Position numbers and translations under genes: made by a program. This document shows positions 7,885 to 16,291 of a DNA stretch of 64,000 bases, piece by piece (position 1 is the stretch's first letter; each line of letters starts with the position of its first letter). The notes under the pieces are model-generated. The model saw only the letters and a program-made list of their open reading frames with translations. It did not search any database and was not told the DNA's origin. Source of the DNA: an uncultured Coriobacteriales bacterium (lineage in GTDB: Bacteria > Actinomycetota > Coriobacteriia > Coriobacteriales > UMGS124). Location: contig CABQHM010000011.1 of the NCBI GenBank assembly GCA_902464015.1, forward strand, positions 1-64,000. The letters are read 5' to 3'.

Positions 7885-10800
7885 CTACCCCTTCCGCTGG
7901 GCCTCCATGATCAGCATTTGCAACCTGTTCTCCACGTTGGCAAAGCTCGTATCCGGGTCGTAGTCCAGGGCAAGGATGTTTGCCTGAGGGTACAGCTCCT
8001 TCAGGCGCTTCACGATGCCGCGGCCCACCACGTGGTTGGGCAGGCATCCGAAGGGCTGCAGGATGATGAAGTTGTTCACGCCGTGCGCCGCGTGGTGCAT
8101 GATCTCGGCGGGGATGAGCACGCCCTCGCCGGCGTCGAAGGTGTGGTGGATCACCTGGTCGCTGGCGCGCGTCACGTCGCGCAGGCGCGGCGGGCGCTCG
8201 TAGAGGGGATGCGCGCAGGCGATGCGGTCGCAGGCGTCGTGCGCCAGGTCGAAGATCTTGTTTGCCACGCGCCACCAGGCCTTTTGCAAGACGGGTTCGT
8301 CGAGCTTGTACTCGCGCACCTGGGCGTCCATGTAGAAGTAGGTCTTCTGGATGACGTCGCTCATCTTGGCCTCGACGATCTCCATGCCGTTGCGTTCCAG
8401 ATAGAGCTCGATGTCGCGGTTGGCGCCGGGATGGAAGTTGAGCAGGTACTCGCCCACGATGAGCACGCGCGGGCGGGGGTGCGAGCGGTCGTAGGGCACC
8501 TTGTTCATCTCGGCGATTGCGCGCTTGAAGCCTCGCTCGCAGCCCGGCACGCCGCCTGTGCGCATGCCGTCGATGATGTAGTCCATGCCGCGCTCGAACG
8601 CCGCGTCGGCGGTGCCTGCCGCCAGCTCGTAGGGGCGGATCTTGCGCAGCAGCTCCTCGAGGGCGTCGATCATGGGGAGCATGGTCACGATGCGCACCGA
8701 GCCGCCCAGGCCGAAGGTGTAGCCGGGCTGGATGTTGTGCGAGTCCTCGTCGTCGTTGCTCACGATGGGGATGTAGTCGTAGCCTGCGTCGTCGAGCGCG
8801 CGGCGCAGGAGCGCCACGTAGTGCGTGAGGCGGCAGTCGCCCACGTACTTGGCCATGGCGATGGCAATCTTATGCGTGTCGTACTTGCCCGACTCCACCG
8901 CCGCCAACGCCTCGCCGATCACGATCTGCGCCGGGAAGCAGATGTCGTTGTGCACGTACTTCTTGCCCAGGCGAATGGCCTCCTCGCGGCCCACCTCCAG
9001 AGGCGCCGCCTTGAACTTGGTGCCTGCCATGGCGGCCGCCATGATGCGCGAGAACGCGTGCGAGGTGTTGGGCACGAGGATGGTCTTGTCGGAGTCCTCG
9101 CGCGTGAACTTGCGCGGGTAGGGATCGCCCAGCTCATGCACCTCAAGCGGGATGCCGGCCGCGCGGCGCATGGCCGTGGTCTGGATGAACGACTGCACGC
9201 GGATGCGCAAGGGGCCCGACACGTCCGACTCGTCGAGCTTCACCACGAGCGGCACCTTGCCCGAAATCTCGTGCATGAGCCTGCAGATCTCGTCGGTGAG
9301 GTAGGCGTCGTGGCCGCAGCCGAAGCTCACGAGCTGCACGTACTCGAGGTTCTCGTCACGCGCCGCGATCGTGGCGCAGGAGAGCATGCGCGCGTGGTAG
9401 TTGTTCACGATGTCGATGATGGAGTGCGACAGGTCGACCTCGTCCACGCCCGGCACCGCGTCGGCGCACACCACGGGGATTCCCTCGTGGCTGAAGAGCT
9501 CGGGCAGGCCGTGGTGGACGAGCGGGTCGTTGTGATAGGGGCGCGCGGCGAGCACCACGGCGTAGGTGCCGGCCTTCTTTGCCTGCTCGATCACCACGGC
9601 GCCGCGTGCCTGCAGGGCTGCCGAGAAGCTCTTCTGCGCGGCGTCGCCCTGGGCCATGGCGGCCAGGCAGGTCGCCTCGTCGACGCCCCAGGTCTGGGCC
9701 ATGTACGTGCAGAGTTGGCGCTTGCGGTCGGCCTCGGTGTGCCAGTGGAACAGCGGGTTCTCGTAGCGCGTGCCGCGTTCCTGGGGGTTGTCGGAGTTGC
9801 GCACCACCATGGGGTAGCCCTTCACCACCGCGCACATGCTCTCGCTTGTGGCATGGGGGTTCTGGGGTTCGACCGTGGTGATCGTGGGCATGAAGATGAA
9901 GTCGACGCCGGCTGCCTCGAGCTTGCGGATGTGGCCGTGCACGAGCTTGGCGGGGAAGCACACGGTGTCGGAGGTGACGGCGGGCAGGCCCTCCTCGTAC
10001 ATGCGGCGTGTGGAGGTGCCGCTCACGCGGACCTCAAATCCCAGCGCCCGCCAGAACGTCTTCCAGAAGGGCAGCGTGTCCCAGTAGCTGAGCACGAGCG
10101 GGATGCCCACGACCTTGCCCTGGCCCTCGCGTAAAGGTTTGACCTCGTAGTCGCGGCAGAGAAGCTTCAGGCGCTCGTCGAAGAGGTTCGGGGCGTCCTT
10201 GCGCTTGGCGCTGGCCGCCGTGCCGTCGAGGTCGGCGCCGCGCGAGCAACGGTTGCCGGTGACCCAGGAGGTGCCGTTGGAGAACTCCACGACCGTGCGT
10301 GCGCAGTGGTTGGCGCAGTGGGGGCACACGTTGTTCGCCGTGCGGGTGTACCAGGGCGAAGTCGCGCGCGGCGCGGCGCCTGTCGGTATCGTGCCGTCGT
10401 CGAGGGCGTCGATGCCGATGAAACCGGTCTTCCATTCGCCGCTGATGGCGCCGTCATGGCCCACCTGGCGCTCCACATGGTCGCGCGTGAGCAGGGCGGC
10501 GCCGAGTGCGCCCATGAGCTCGGGATAGGGGGCGCGGGTGACCTCGCGGCCCACGTACTTCTCAAAGCTGCGCAACACGGCGTCGTTGCGGAACGTGCCG
10601 CCCTGCACCACGATGTGCTCGCCGAGCTTGTCCATGTTGGACATGCGGATGACCTTGGTGAAGACGTTCTCCACGATGGAGCGGCACAGGCCCGCCATGA
10701 TGTCGTCGGCGGTCTTGCCTGCCTGCTGTTCGCTGACGATGGAGCTGTTCATGAAGACGGTGCAGCGCGAGCCCAGGTTGGCCGGGCTCTTGGAGGCGAA

Positions 10801-12297
10801 GGCATGGGCGGAGATCTGCTCCACGGGAATGTGCAGCGTGGCGCCGAAGCTTTCAAGGAAGCTACCACAGCCGCTCGAGCACGCCTCGTTCACGGTGATG
10901 TTCGTGACGATGCCGTGGTCGAGCCAGATGGCCTTCATGTCCTGGCCGCCGATGTCGAGGATGAACGACACCTCGGGGGAGTAGAGCTTGGCTGCCTGCG
11001 CATGTGCCACGGTCTCGACCACGTGGCAGTCGGCGCCCAGGGCGCGGGCGCACAGCTGCTCGCCGTAGCCGGTGGTGCCCACGGCGCGGATGACGAGCTT
11101 GGCGTCGGCCTTCTCAAAGATCTCGCGTGCCTCAAGCAAGGCACGGCGCACGACCTCGAGCGGCTCGCCCTCGTTCGAGGCGTAGAAGGAGTGGATGAGG
11201 TGGGCGTCGTCGTCCATCAAGACGAGCTTGGTGGTGGTGGAGCCGCAGTCGATGCCCAGGTAGGCATAGGTGGTAGACCCCGGCACGGGGTCGGCGTGGG
11301 GGCGCTGCGCCAGGCGGTGGCGTGCCCGGAAGCGCTGCAGCTGCGCCTCGTCGGCGAAGAGGGGCTCCAGCTCGGCAAGGGAGTCGGTGCGACGGCCCTT
11401 GAAGGTGGCGAGCGTCTCGATGCACGAGGCGGCGTCGAAGGTGCGGGTGTCGTCGGCGAAGAGCGTGGTCAGCGACAGCGCCGCGCCGAACGCGACGATC
11501 GTCTCGGGGTGCTCGGGCACGACGGTCTGCTCGTCGGTGAGGCCCAGGCGCTCCTGGAAGACGCGCACGAGCACGGGGTTGAACGTGCACGGGCCGCCCT
11601 CGAAGATGACCGGGGGCTCGAGCTCACGGCCCTGCGCCAGGCCGCCGATGGTTTGCTTGGCGATGGCATGGAAGCACGAAAGTGCCAGGTCTTCCTTGGG
11701 CACACCGCGGTTGAGCAGGGGTTGGATGTCGGTCTTGGCGTATACGCCGCAGCGACCGGAAATGTCGTGGACGCAGGTGCCGCGCTCGGCAAGCGCGTTG
11801 AAGTCGCAGGATTGCGTGTCGAGAAGCGAGGCGATCTCGTCGATAAAGGCGCCGGTGCCGCCTGCGCACGTGCCGTTCATGCGCATGTCCGAGACGCTGG
11901 TCTCGCCCGTCTTGGGGTCTTCCTGGAAGAAGACGACCTTGGCGTCCTGACCGCCCAGCTCAATGGCGCAGCGCACCTGGGGGTAGAGTTTGCGGATGGC
12001 GACGGAGTTGGCGACGACCTCCTGCACGAAGGGCAGGTCGAGCTCCTCGGCAAGCACCTTGCCGCCCGAGCCGCAGATGGCAGCGCGAGAGGGCATCTCG
12101 GGCAGGGCCTGGGCGAGGGCACTCAGAACCTCTTTGAGGCATGCGGCCTGGTTGGCGCCATGGCGGCGATAGTCGGTGTACACCACCTCGTCGCTGCGCG
12201 AATCCCATACGGCCGCCTTGACCGTGGTCGACCCCACGTCGAGGCCGAGGAACAGTCCGTTATCCTGATTGACCTGCACGTTTTCTATCTGAGCCAT
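7885..12297 (-). CDS. Giant fused acyl-CoA dehydratase activase / HgdB-like protein
   Basis: A 1470-residue protein. Two tandem ATPase domains of the BcrAD/BadFG (HgdC) type occupy about residues 15-320 and 345-600: GLDVGSTT and GIDCGSTTTK are phosphate-binding motifs, while CAGGTGAF (about 143) and CSSGCGSF (about 471) hold the cysteines that bind a bridging [4Fe-4S] cluster in activases. A cysteine cluster CPHCANHC lies near 657. From about 730 to the end is a DUF2229 / 2-hydroxyglutaryl-CoA-dehydratase-related region. Activases hydrolyse ATP to send a low-potential electron to a dehydratase or reductase partner. The fusion suggests both functions are in one chain, but the substrate is unknown. 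Start 12297 has GGGAGAGG upstream. No separate HgdA/B genes are near. Confidence 0.85.
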   Translation of the reverse strand: MAQIENVQVNQDNGLFLGLDVGSTTVKAAVWDSRSDEVVYTDYRRHGANQAACLKEVLSALAQALPEMPSRAAICGSGGKVLAEELDLPFVQEVVANSVAIRKLYPQVRCAIELGGQDAKVVFFQEDPKTGETSVSDMRMNGTCAGGTGAFIDEIASLLDTQSCDFNALAERGTCVHDISGRCGVYAKTDIQPLLNRGVPKEDLALSCFHAIAKQTIGGLAQGRELEPPVIFEGGPCTFNPVLVRVFQERLGLTDEQTVVPEHPETIVAFGAALSLTTLFADDTRTFDAASCIETLATFKGRRTDSLAELEPLFADEAQLQRFRARHRLAQRPHADPVPGSTTYAYLGIDCGSTTTKLVLMDDDAHLIHSFYASNEGEPLEVVRRALLEAREIFEKADAKLVIRAVGTTGYGEQLCARALGADCHVVETVAHAQAAKLYSPEVSFILDIGGQDMKAIWLDHGIVTNITVNEACSSGCGSFLESFGATLHIPVEQISAHAFASKSPANLGSRCTVFMNSSIVSEQQAGKTADDIMAGLCRSIVENVFTKVIRMSNMDKLGEHIVVQGGTFRNDAVLRSFEKYVGREVTRAPYPELMGALGAALLTRDHVERQVGHDGAISGEWKTGFIGIDALDDGTIPTGAAPRATSPWYTRTANNVCPHCANHCARTVVEFSNGTSWVTGNRCSRGADLDGTAASAKRKDAPNLFDERLKLLCRDYEVKPLREGQGKVVGIPLVLSYWDTLPFWKTFWRALGFEVRVSGTSTRRMYEEGLPAVTSDTVCFPAKLVHGHIRKLEAAGVDFIFMPTITTVEPQNPHATSESMCAVVKGYPMVVRNSDNPQERGTRYENPLFHWHTEADRKRQLCTYMAQTWGVDEATCLAAMAQGDAAQKSFSAALQARGAVVIEQAKKAGTYAVVLAARPYHNDPLVHHGLPELFSHEGIPVVCADAVPGVDEVDLSHSIIDIVNNYHARMLSCATIAARDENLEYVQLVSFGCGHDAYLTDEICRLMHEISGKVPLVVKLDESDVSGPLRIRVQSFIQTTAMRRAAGIPLEVHELGDPYPRKFTREDSDKTILVPNTSHAFSRIMAAAMAGTKFKAAPLEVGREEAIRLGKKYVHNDICFPAQIVIGEALAAVESGKYDTHKIAIAMAKYVGDCRLTHYVALLRRALDDAGYDYIPIVSNDDEDSHNIQPGYTFGLGGSVRIVTMLPMIDALEELLRKIRPYELAAGTADAAFERGMDYIIDGMRTGGVPGCERGFKRAIAEMNKVPYDRSHPRPRVLIVGEYLLNFHPGANRDIELYLERNGMEIVEAKMSDVIQKTYFYMDAQVREYKLDEPVLQKAWWRVANKIFDLAHDACDRIACAHPLYERPPRLRDVTRASDQVIHHTFDAGEGVLIPAEIMHHAAHGVNNFIILQPFGCLPNHVVGRGIVKRLKELYPQANILALDYDPDTSFANVENRLQMLIMEAQRKG

Positions 12298-12510
12298 GCC
12301 TCTCCCACACTCCGTGCCCGTTTCTGGCTGAACGCTCAATTATGCACATTCAAGCAGTTATACCCCGTGAAACGACGAAGGTCGCCACGTGTTGACCATC
12401 TTTGAGAAGGGCGACATTGGGGCCCGGTGCGGTTTATGGTCAGCGACAGGCGAAGTGGGGTGCTTGGAGGTGCGCATGTTGCAGCGTATTGCAAAAAGGA
12501 GCGATAAACG

Positions 12511-12543
12511 AAAAAAGGCTGGCTCCCGAAGGAACCAGCCTTT
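12511..12543 (-). terminator. Terminator after tRNA-Arg
   Basis: Reading leftward, AAAGGCTGG pairs with CCAGCCTTT around a TTCG-type loop and a run of six T follows. It lies just 3' of the tRNA. Confidence 0.88.
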
Positions 12544-12552
12544 GATTTCAAG

Positions 12553-12629
12553 TGGTGCGGCGTACAGGATTCGAACCTGTGACGTTCTGATTCGTAGTCA
12601 GACCCTCTATCCAGCTGAGGTAACGCCGC
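12553..12629 (-). tRNA. tRNA-Arg(ACG)
   Basis: A 77-base cloverleaf including encoded CCA. Acceptor stem GCGGCGT/ACGCCGC, T arm with GGTTCGAATCC, and anticodon loop CTACGAA giving anticodon ACG (arginine, CGU codons). Confidence 0.95.
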
Positions 12630-12644
12630 GCAAGTGCAGAGGAT

Positions 12645-12674
12645 ATATTGCCTCAGTCGCATGGCATAGGTCAA
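12645..12674 (-). promoter_or_regulatory. Candidate promoter of tRNA-Arg
   Basis: On the minus strand TTGACC (12674-12669) is separated by 18 bases from CAATAT (12650-12645), about 16 bases before the tRNA. Confidence 0.6.
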
Positions 12675-12802
12675 GGATAAACTTTCGACGCGGCTGATGC
12701 TCACATTTCTGCCACATACGATGTGCGGACTGTGATGGCGGCGGACTCCGTAATGCGTCCCGCACATGGTGGACTTTTACAGATTTGCCGAAGAGGGATT
12801 TT

Positions 12803-12835
12803 TTGACAGGCGTCGGATGCGTCGTGCCCTATACT
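12803..12835 (+). promoter_or_regulatory. Candidate promoter of SRP RNA
   Basis: TATACT (12830-12835) lies at the right distance from the RNA start. A perfect TTGACA lies at 12803-12808, but the spacing is 21 bases, longer than usual. Confidence 0.5.
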
Positions 12836-12847
12836 TATCCCCCATGA

Positions 12848-12957
12848 GCGATCTGCATGGGTTCGGGTGGCGTCACACCGCGAACCTGGTCAGGACCGGG
12901 AGGTAGCAGCCATAAGCGGCCTCTGGCGGGTACCCGGACCTATGCAGGTCGCTTTTT
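12848..12957 (+). ncRNA. ffs: Small bacterial signal recognition particle RNA (4.5S type)
   Basis: The conserved SRP54-binding hairpin is recognisable as GGTCAGGACCGGGAGGTAGC followed by AGCC. The ends pair over a long helix (GCGATCTGCATGGGTTCGGGT with ACCCGGACC..TGCAGGTCGC), and a run of six T follows as terminator. Length about 105 bases, so it is the short form without an Alu domain. It partners with Ffh in co-translational membrane targeting. Confidence 0.93.
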
Positions 12958-13161
12958 TCGTTTGTGGTCTCACGAGGTGAGACGCTGGTATCAATTATAC
13001 CGATAACCAAAGTCAAAATCTATGAATGACCCAAAGCCTTGAACAGGTGCAGTCGACGTGGTTATATACCGCATCGCACACACAAGCCGTGTTGAAATCA
13101 GTCGAACACGATGCGCCGACATCCCCCAATGACGCATTCATGATCTGAAAGGACATGCACC
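12958..13161 (+). other. Leader region of the methionine-type importer operon
   Basis: This 204-base gap holds a perfect hairpin (GTCTCAC-gag-GTGAGAC, 12967-12983) and an inverted repeat GGTAT-caatt-ATACC just after it, either of which could be an operator. I see no recognisable SAM or other methionine-responsive riboswitch. Confidence 0.4.
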
Positions 13162-14373
13162 ATGAGCAAGCTTACCCGCCGCAACTTCATCACCTCCGCC
13201 GCTGCCTTGGCCGCCCTGGCCGCCGTGGGCGTCAACTTCGCCATCGCCGACGAGGAGAAGGCCGAGGACGCCTACAAGTTCGACAACGCCGACGAGGTCA
13301 CGCTGGCCGACGACAAGAAGATCACCGTCGCCGCTTCCCCCACGCCCCACGCCGAGATCCTCAACGGCCCGGTCAAGGAGGTTCTCTCCGAGCAGGGCTA
13401 TGAGCTCGTCGTCACCGAGTTCACCGATTACATCCTGCCCAACACCGCCACCGAGCAGGGCGAGGTCGACGCCAACTACTTCCAGCACGAGCCCTACCTC
13501 AAGAGCTTCAACGAGGAGAACGGTACCCACCTCGTGCCCGTGTGCGCCGTGCACTACGAGCCCTTCGGCATCTATCCCGGCAACGTTGCCACGCTTGGGG
13601 AGGTTTCCGACGGCGCCAAGGTCGCTGTGCCCAACGACACCACCAACGAGGCTCGTGCCCTGCTTCTTCTCGAGCAGGAGGGCCTGCTGAAGCTCAAGGA
13701 CGGCGCCGGCGTCACCGCCACGACCAACGACATCGCCGAGAACCCCAAGAACCTGGAGTTCGTCGAGCTTGAGGCCGCCAACATCCCCAACGCCCTGCCC
13801 GATGTGGCCATCGCCTGCATCAACGGCAACTATGCCCTCGACGCCGGCTACACGGTGGAGGACGCTCTGGCCATCGAGGCCGCTGACGGCCTGGCCGCCA
13901 AGACCTACGCAAACGTCCTGGTTGTGCATGCCGGCAACGAGGAGGTCGCCAAGATCCAGGCCCTGAAGGACGCCCTGCTTTCTGAGAAGACCTACAACTT
14001 CATCCTCGACACCTTCAAGGGTGCCGTCCAGCCTGCCTTCACCCTTGACGGCGAGGGCGACAAGGATGAGGCCGCCGACGGCGCCGACAAGGCCGAGGCC
14101 GGCGCCCTCAAGGACGGCTCCTACACCGCCGAGGGCAAGGGCATCGGCGGCAAGGTGCCCGTGACCGTCGAGGTCAAGGACGGCAAGGTCGCCACCGTCA
14201 CCGTCGGCGACAACTCCGAGACCCAGGGCATCGGCTCCAAGGCCATCGAGCAGCTCCCTGCCAAGATCGTCGAGGCCGGCGGCACGGAGGGCGTCGACGC
14301 CGTCTCCGGCGCCACCGTCACCTCCAAGGCCATCTTCACGGCCGTTGACGAGGCTCTTGAGCAGGCAAAGTAA
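13162..14373 (+). CDS. MetQ/NlpA substrate-binding protein fused to FMN-binding domain, Tat signal
   Basis: A 403-residue exported protein. The N-terminus LTRRNFITSAAALAALAAVG is a twin-arginine signal ending in AIA; no lipobox cysteine is present. Residues about 45-290 match the NlpA/MetQ family of methionine ABC-importer binding proteins (ITVAASPTPHAEIL, DANYFQHEPYL, HYEPFGIYPG). Residues about 315-403 form an FMN_bind domain with the attachment motif DAVSGATVTS, where ApbE-type transferases add FMN to the Thr. The fusion is unusual: a solute-binding protein that may carry covalent flavin. Genes for MetN-like ATPase and MetI-like permease follow, supporting a transport link. AAAGGA precedes the ATG. 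Confidence 0.88.
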   Translation: MSKLTRRNFITSAAALAALAAVGVNFAIADEEKAEDAYKFDNADEVTLADDKKITVAASPTPHAEILNGPVKEVLSEQGYELVVTEFTDYILPNTATEQGEVDANYFQHEPYLKSFNEENGTHLVPVCAVHYEPFGIYPGNVATLGEVSDGAKVAVPNDTTNEARALLLLEQEGLLKLKDGAGVTATTNDIAENPKNLEFVELEAANIPNALPDVAIACINGNYALDAGYTVEDALAIEAADGLAAKTYANVLVVHAGNEEVAKIQALKDALLSEKTYNFILDTFKGAVQPAFTLDGEGDKDEAADGADKAEAGALKDGSYTAEGKGIGGKVPVTVEVKDGKVATVTVGDNSETQGIGSKAIEQLPAKIVEAGGTEGVDAVSGATVTSKAIFTAVDEALEQAK

Positions 14374-14448
14374 GAAAGAGGTTGACCTGCCGTCTTAGCA
14401 AGGTTCTTCGACTCGGCACCTTGCGTTTGATGGTTCGTTTCAGTTCAT

Positions 14449-14479
14449 GGGGCGCGGCGTATATCGCCGTGCCCCTTTT
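14449..14479 (+). terminator. Terminator between binding-protein gene and metN
   Basis: GGGGC-gc-GGCG and CGCC-gt-GCCCC form a long stem followed by TTTT. It may reduce transcription into metNI and leave the binding protein in excess. A second small hairpin (GCCCCG..CGGGGC) follows near 14490. Confidence 0.7.
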
Positions 14480-14547
14480 CGCGTATAGTTGCCCCGCTGC
14501 AGCTCGGGGCTCAAAAAGCATTCGAGCACATAGGGGAAGAGAGAGCC

Positions 14548-15336
14548 ATGATTCAAATCGAACACCTTAACAAGGTCTTTGGGGAGGACACCGACAACCC
14601 TCACCATGTCTTGCATGACATAGACCTCACCATCAACGACGGCGACGTCTTCGGCATCATTGGTTCGTCGGGCGCGGGCAAGTCCACGCTTGTACGCTGC
14701 CTCAACCTGCTGGAGCGCCCTTCGTCGGGCCACATCATCATCGACGGCCAGGACATCTCGGGCTACTCCGGCAAGAAGCTGCTCGAGCTGCGTTCTTCCA
14801 TCGGCATGATTTTCCAGAACTTCAGCCTGTTCCAGCAGCGTACGGTGCTGGCCAACGTGATGTTCCCCCTCGAGGTGCGTGGCGGCATGCCCAAGGCGGA
14901 CCGCGCCAAGCGTGCCCGCGAGCTTCTTGAGCTGGTGGGCCTGGCCGACAAAGAGGGCCACTATCCCAGCCAGCTGTCCGGCGGTCAGCAGCAGCGCGTC
15001 GCCATTGCCCGCGCGCTTGCCAACAACCCCAAGATCATGTTGTGCGACGAGGCGACGAGCGCCCTGGACACCCGCACCACGGTGGGCGTGCTCGAGCTGC
15101 TTGGCAACATCAACAAGGAACTCGGCGTCACGATGATCATGATCACCCACTCCCTCGCGGTGGCGCAGAAGGCTTGCAACCGCATTGCCGTCATCGACGA
15201 CGGCCGCATCGTGGAGGAGGGCCCCACGCAGGAGGTCTTCCGCAACCCGCGCAGCAAGGTCACGAAGGCCCTGCTCGCCTACGACTCCATCGTGACCGGC
15301 GGCGACGTCGTGCTCGACGACGTGAAGGAGGCCTAA
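14548..15336 (+). CDS. metN: Methionine-type ABC importer ATPase, short form
   Basis: A 262-residue ABC ATPase close to MetN: IGSSGAGKSTLVRCLNLLERP (Walker A region), LSGGQQQR signature, ALANNPKIMLCDEATSALD (Walker B) and ITHSLAV (switch His). Typical MetN proteins have about 340 residues, the last ~90 forming the NIL domain that binds methionine and inhibits transport. Here the protein stops soon after the ATPase core, so that feedback domain is missing. GGGGAAGAGAGAG precedes the ATG. It is coupled to the permease gene 3 bases downstream. Confidence 0.88.
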   Translation: MIQIEHLNKVFGEDTDNPHHVLHDIDLTINDGDVFGIIGSSGAGKSTLVRCLNLLERPSSGHIIIDGQDISGYSGKKLLELRSSIGMIFQNFSLFQQRTVLANVMFPLEVRGGMPKADRAKRARELLELVGLADKEGHYPSQLSGGQQQRVAIARALANNPKIMLCDEATSALDTRTTVGVLELLGNINKELGVTMIMITHSLAVAQKACNRIAVIDDGRIVEEGPTQEVFRNPRSKVTKALLAYDSIVTGGDVVLDDVKEA

Positions 15337-15339
15337 GCC

Positions 15340-16029
15340 ATGGACGAGATCGTATCCGTTGTCCAGACCTTTATCGACACCTACGGCAACCTCATGGCCA
15401 AGGGCGTGTGCGACTCCATCGTGATGACGGGCGTCTCGGTGCTGCTCGCCTATCTCGTGGGCGTGCCGCTGGGCGTCATCCTCGTGATCACGGCTAAGAA
15501 CGGCCTGCATCCCAAGCCTGTCCTCAACGCCGTGCTCGGCTGGATTGTGAACGTGCTTCGCTCCATCCCCTTCATCATCTTACTTGTGTGCATCATCCCG
15601 TTCACGCGCCTGGTCGCTGGCACCTCGCTGGGCGTTCCCGGCGCCATCGTGCCGCTTACGGTGTGCGCCATCCCCTTTGTTGCGCGCATGGTCGAGCAGA
15701 GCCTGGCCGACATCGACGGCGGCCTGGTGGAGGCCGGCCAGTCGTTTGGAGCCAACACCTGGCAGCTTGTGACAAAGGTGTACCTCAAGGAAAGCCTGCC
15801 ATCGCTCATTCGCGGCGCGGCCATCACCTTCATCACGCTCTTCGGCTATGCGGCCATGGCGGGCTGTGTGGGTGCTGGCGGTCTGGGCGACATCGCCATC
15901 CGCTACGGTTACCAGCGCTACAAGGTCGACGTCATGATCGTCTCCGTCGTGCTGTGCGTTATCCTCGTTCAGGTTATCCAGTCGGTCGGCGACGTCATCG
16001 CCCGCAAGACGGACAAGCGCACGAGGTAA
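15340..16029 (+). CDS. metI: Methionine-type ABC importer permease
   Basis: A 229-residue inner-membrane permease with about 5-6 helices. The ABC coupling motif is visible as EAGQSFGANTWQLVTKVYL, and LRSIPFIILLVCIIPFTR and GYAAMAGCVGAGGLGDIAIR are typical of MetI. It pairs with the preceding ATPase (3-base gap). The binding protein upstream is a flavin-domain fusion, so transported substrate could be methionine or a related compound; methionine is assigned by homology only. Confidence 0.9.
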   Translation: MDEIVSVVQTFIDTYGNLMAKGVCDSIVMTGVSVLLAYLVGVPLGVILVITAKNGLHPKPVLNAVLGWIVNVLRSIPFIILLVCIIPFTRLVAGTSLGVPGAIVPLTVCAIPFVARMVEQSLADIDGGLVEAGQSFGANTWQLVTKVYLKESLPSLIRGAAITFITLFGYAAMAGCVGAGGLGDIAIRYGYQRYKVDVMIVSVVLCVILVQVIQSVGDVIARKTDKRTR

Positions 16030-16050
16030 GTCTGGCCCCATGGTTTTTCG

Positions 16051-16087
16051 CGCCCCGCTGGCATTTGGTGCTGGCGGGGCTTTTTTA
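16051..16087 (+). terminator. Terminator after metI
   Basis: GCCCCGC (16052-16058) and GCGGGGC (16074-16080) enclose a loop with an extra short CAG/CTG-type pairing and are followed by six T. Confidence 0.9.
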
Positions 16088-16291
16088 TGCGACGACAAGG
16101 GGGCTGACAGGGTCTTACCAGGTGGAACTGCCTGGATGAATAGGGGATTCTTCGTGCGGCGGCGTGTTGGCGGGAGGGTCTGTCGGGCAAGCTGGCGAGA
16201 CGGCATACCACCTGTTCTCTACACTGTTTGGGGTTGAATGCCGTACACTGGTGGGCACCAAGACCGCGCACCGCACGCCCAAGGAGCTCGC

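Noticed and set aside
7879..12405. Two long plus-strand open frames opposite the giant activase gene
   Set aside because: Same reason: translations lack any motif and mirror the codon bias of the minus-strand gene.
12958..13161. SAM or methionine riboswitch before the importer operon
   Set aside because: Only small hairpins are present; none of the conserved riboswitch cores can be found.
13162..14373. Lipoprotein MetQ
   Set aside because: No cysteine lies in the signal-peptide cleavage region; the leader is a Tat type ending in AIA.
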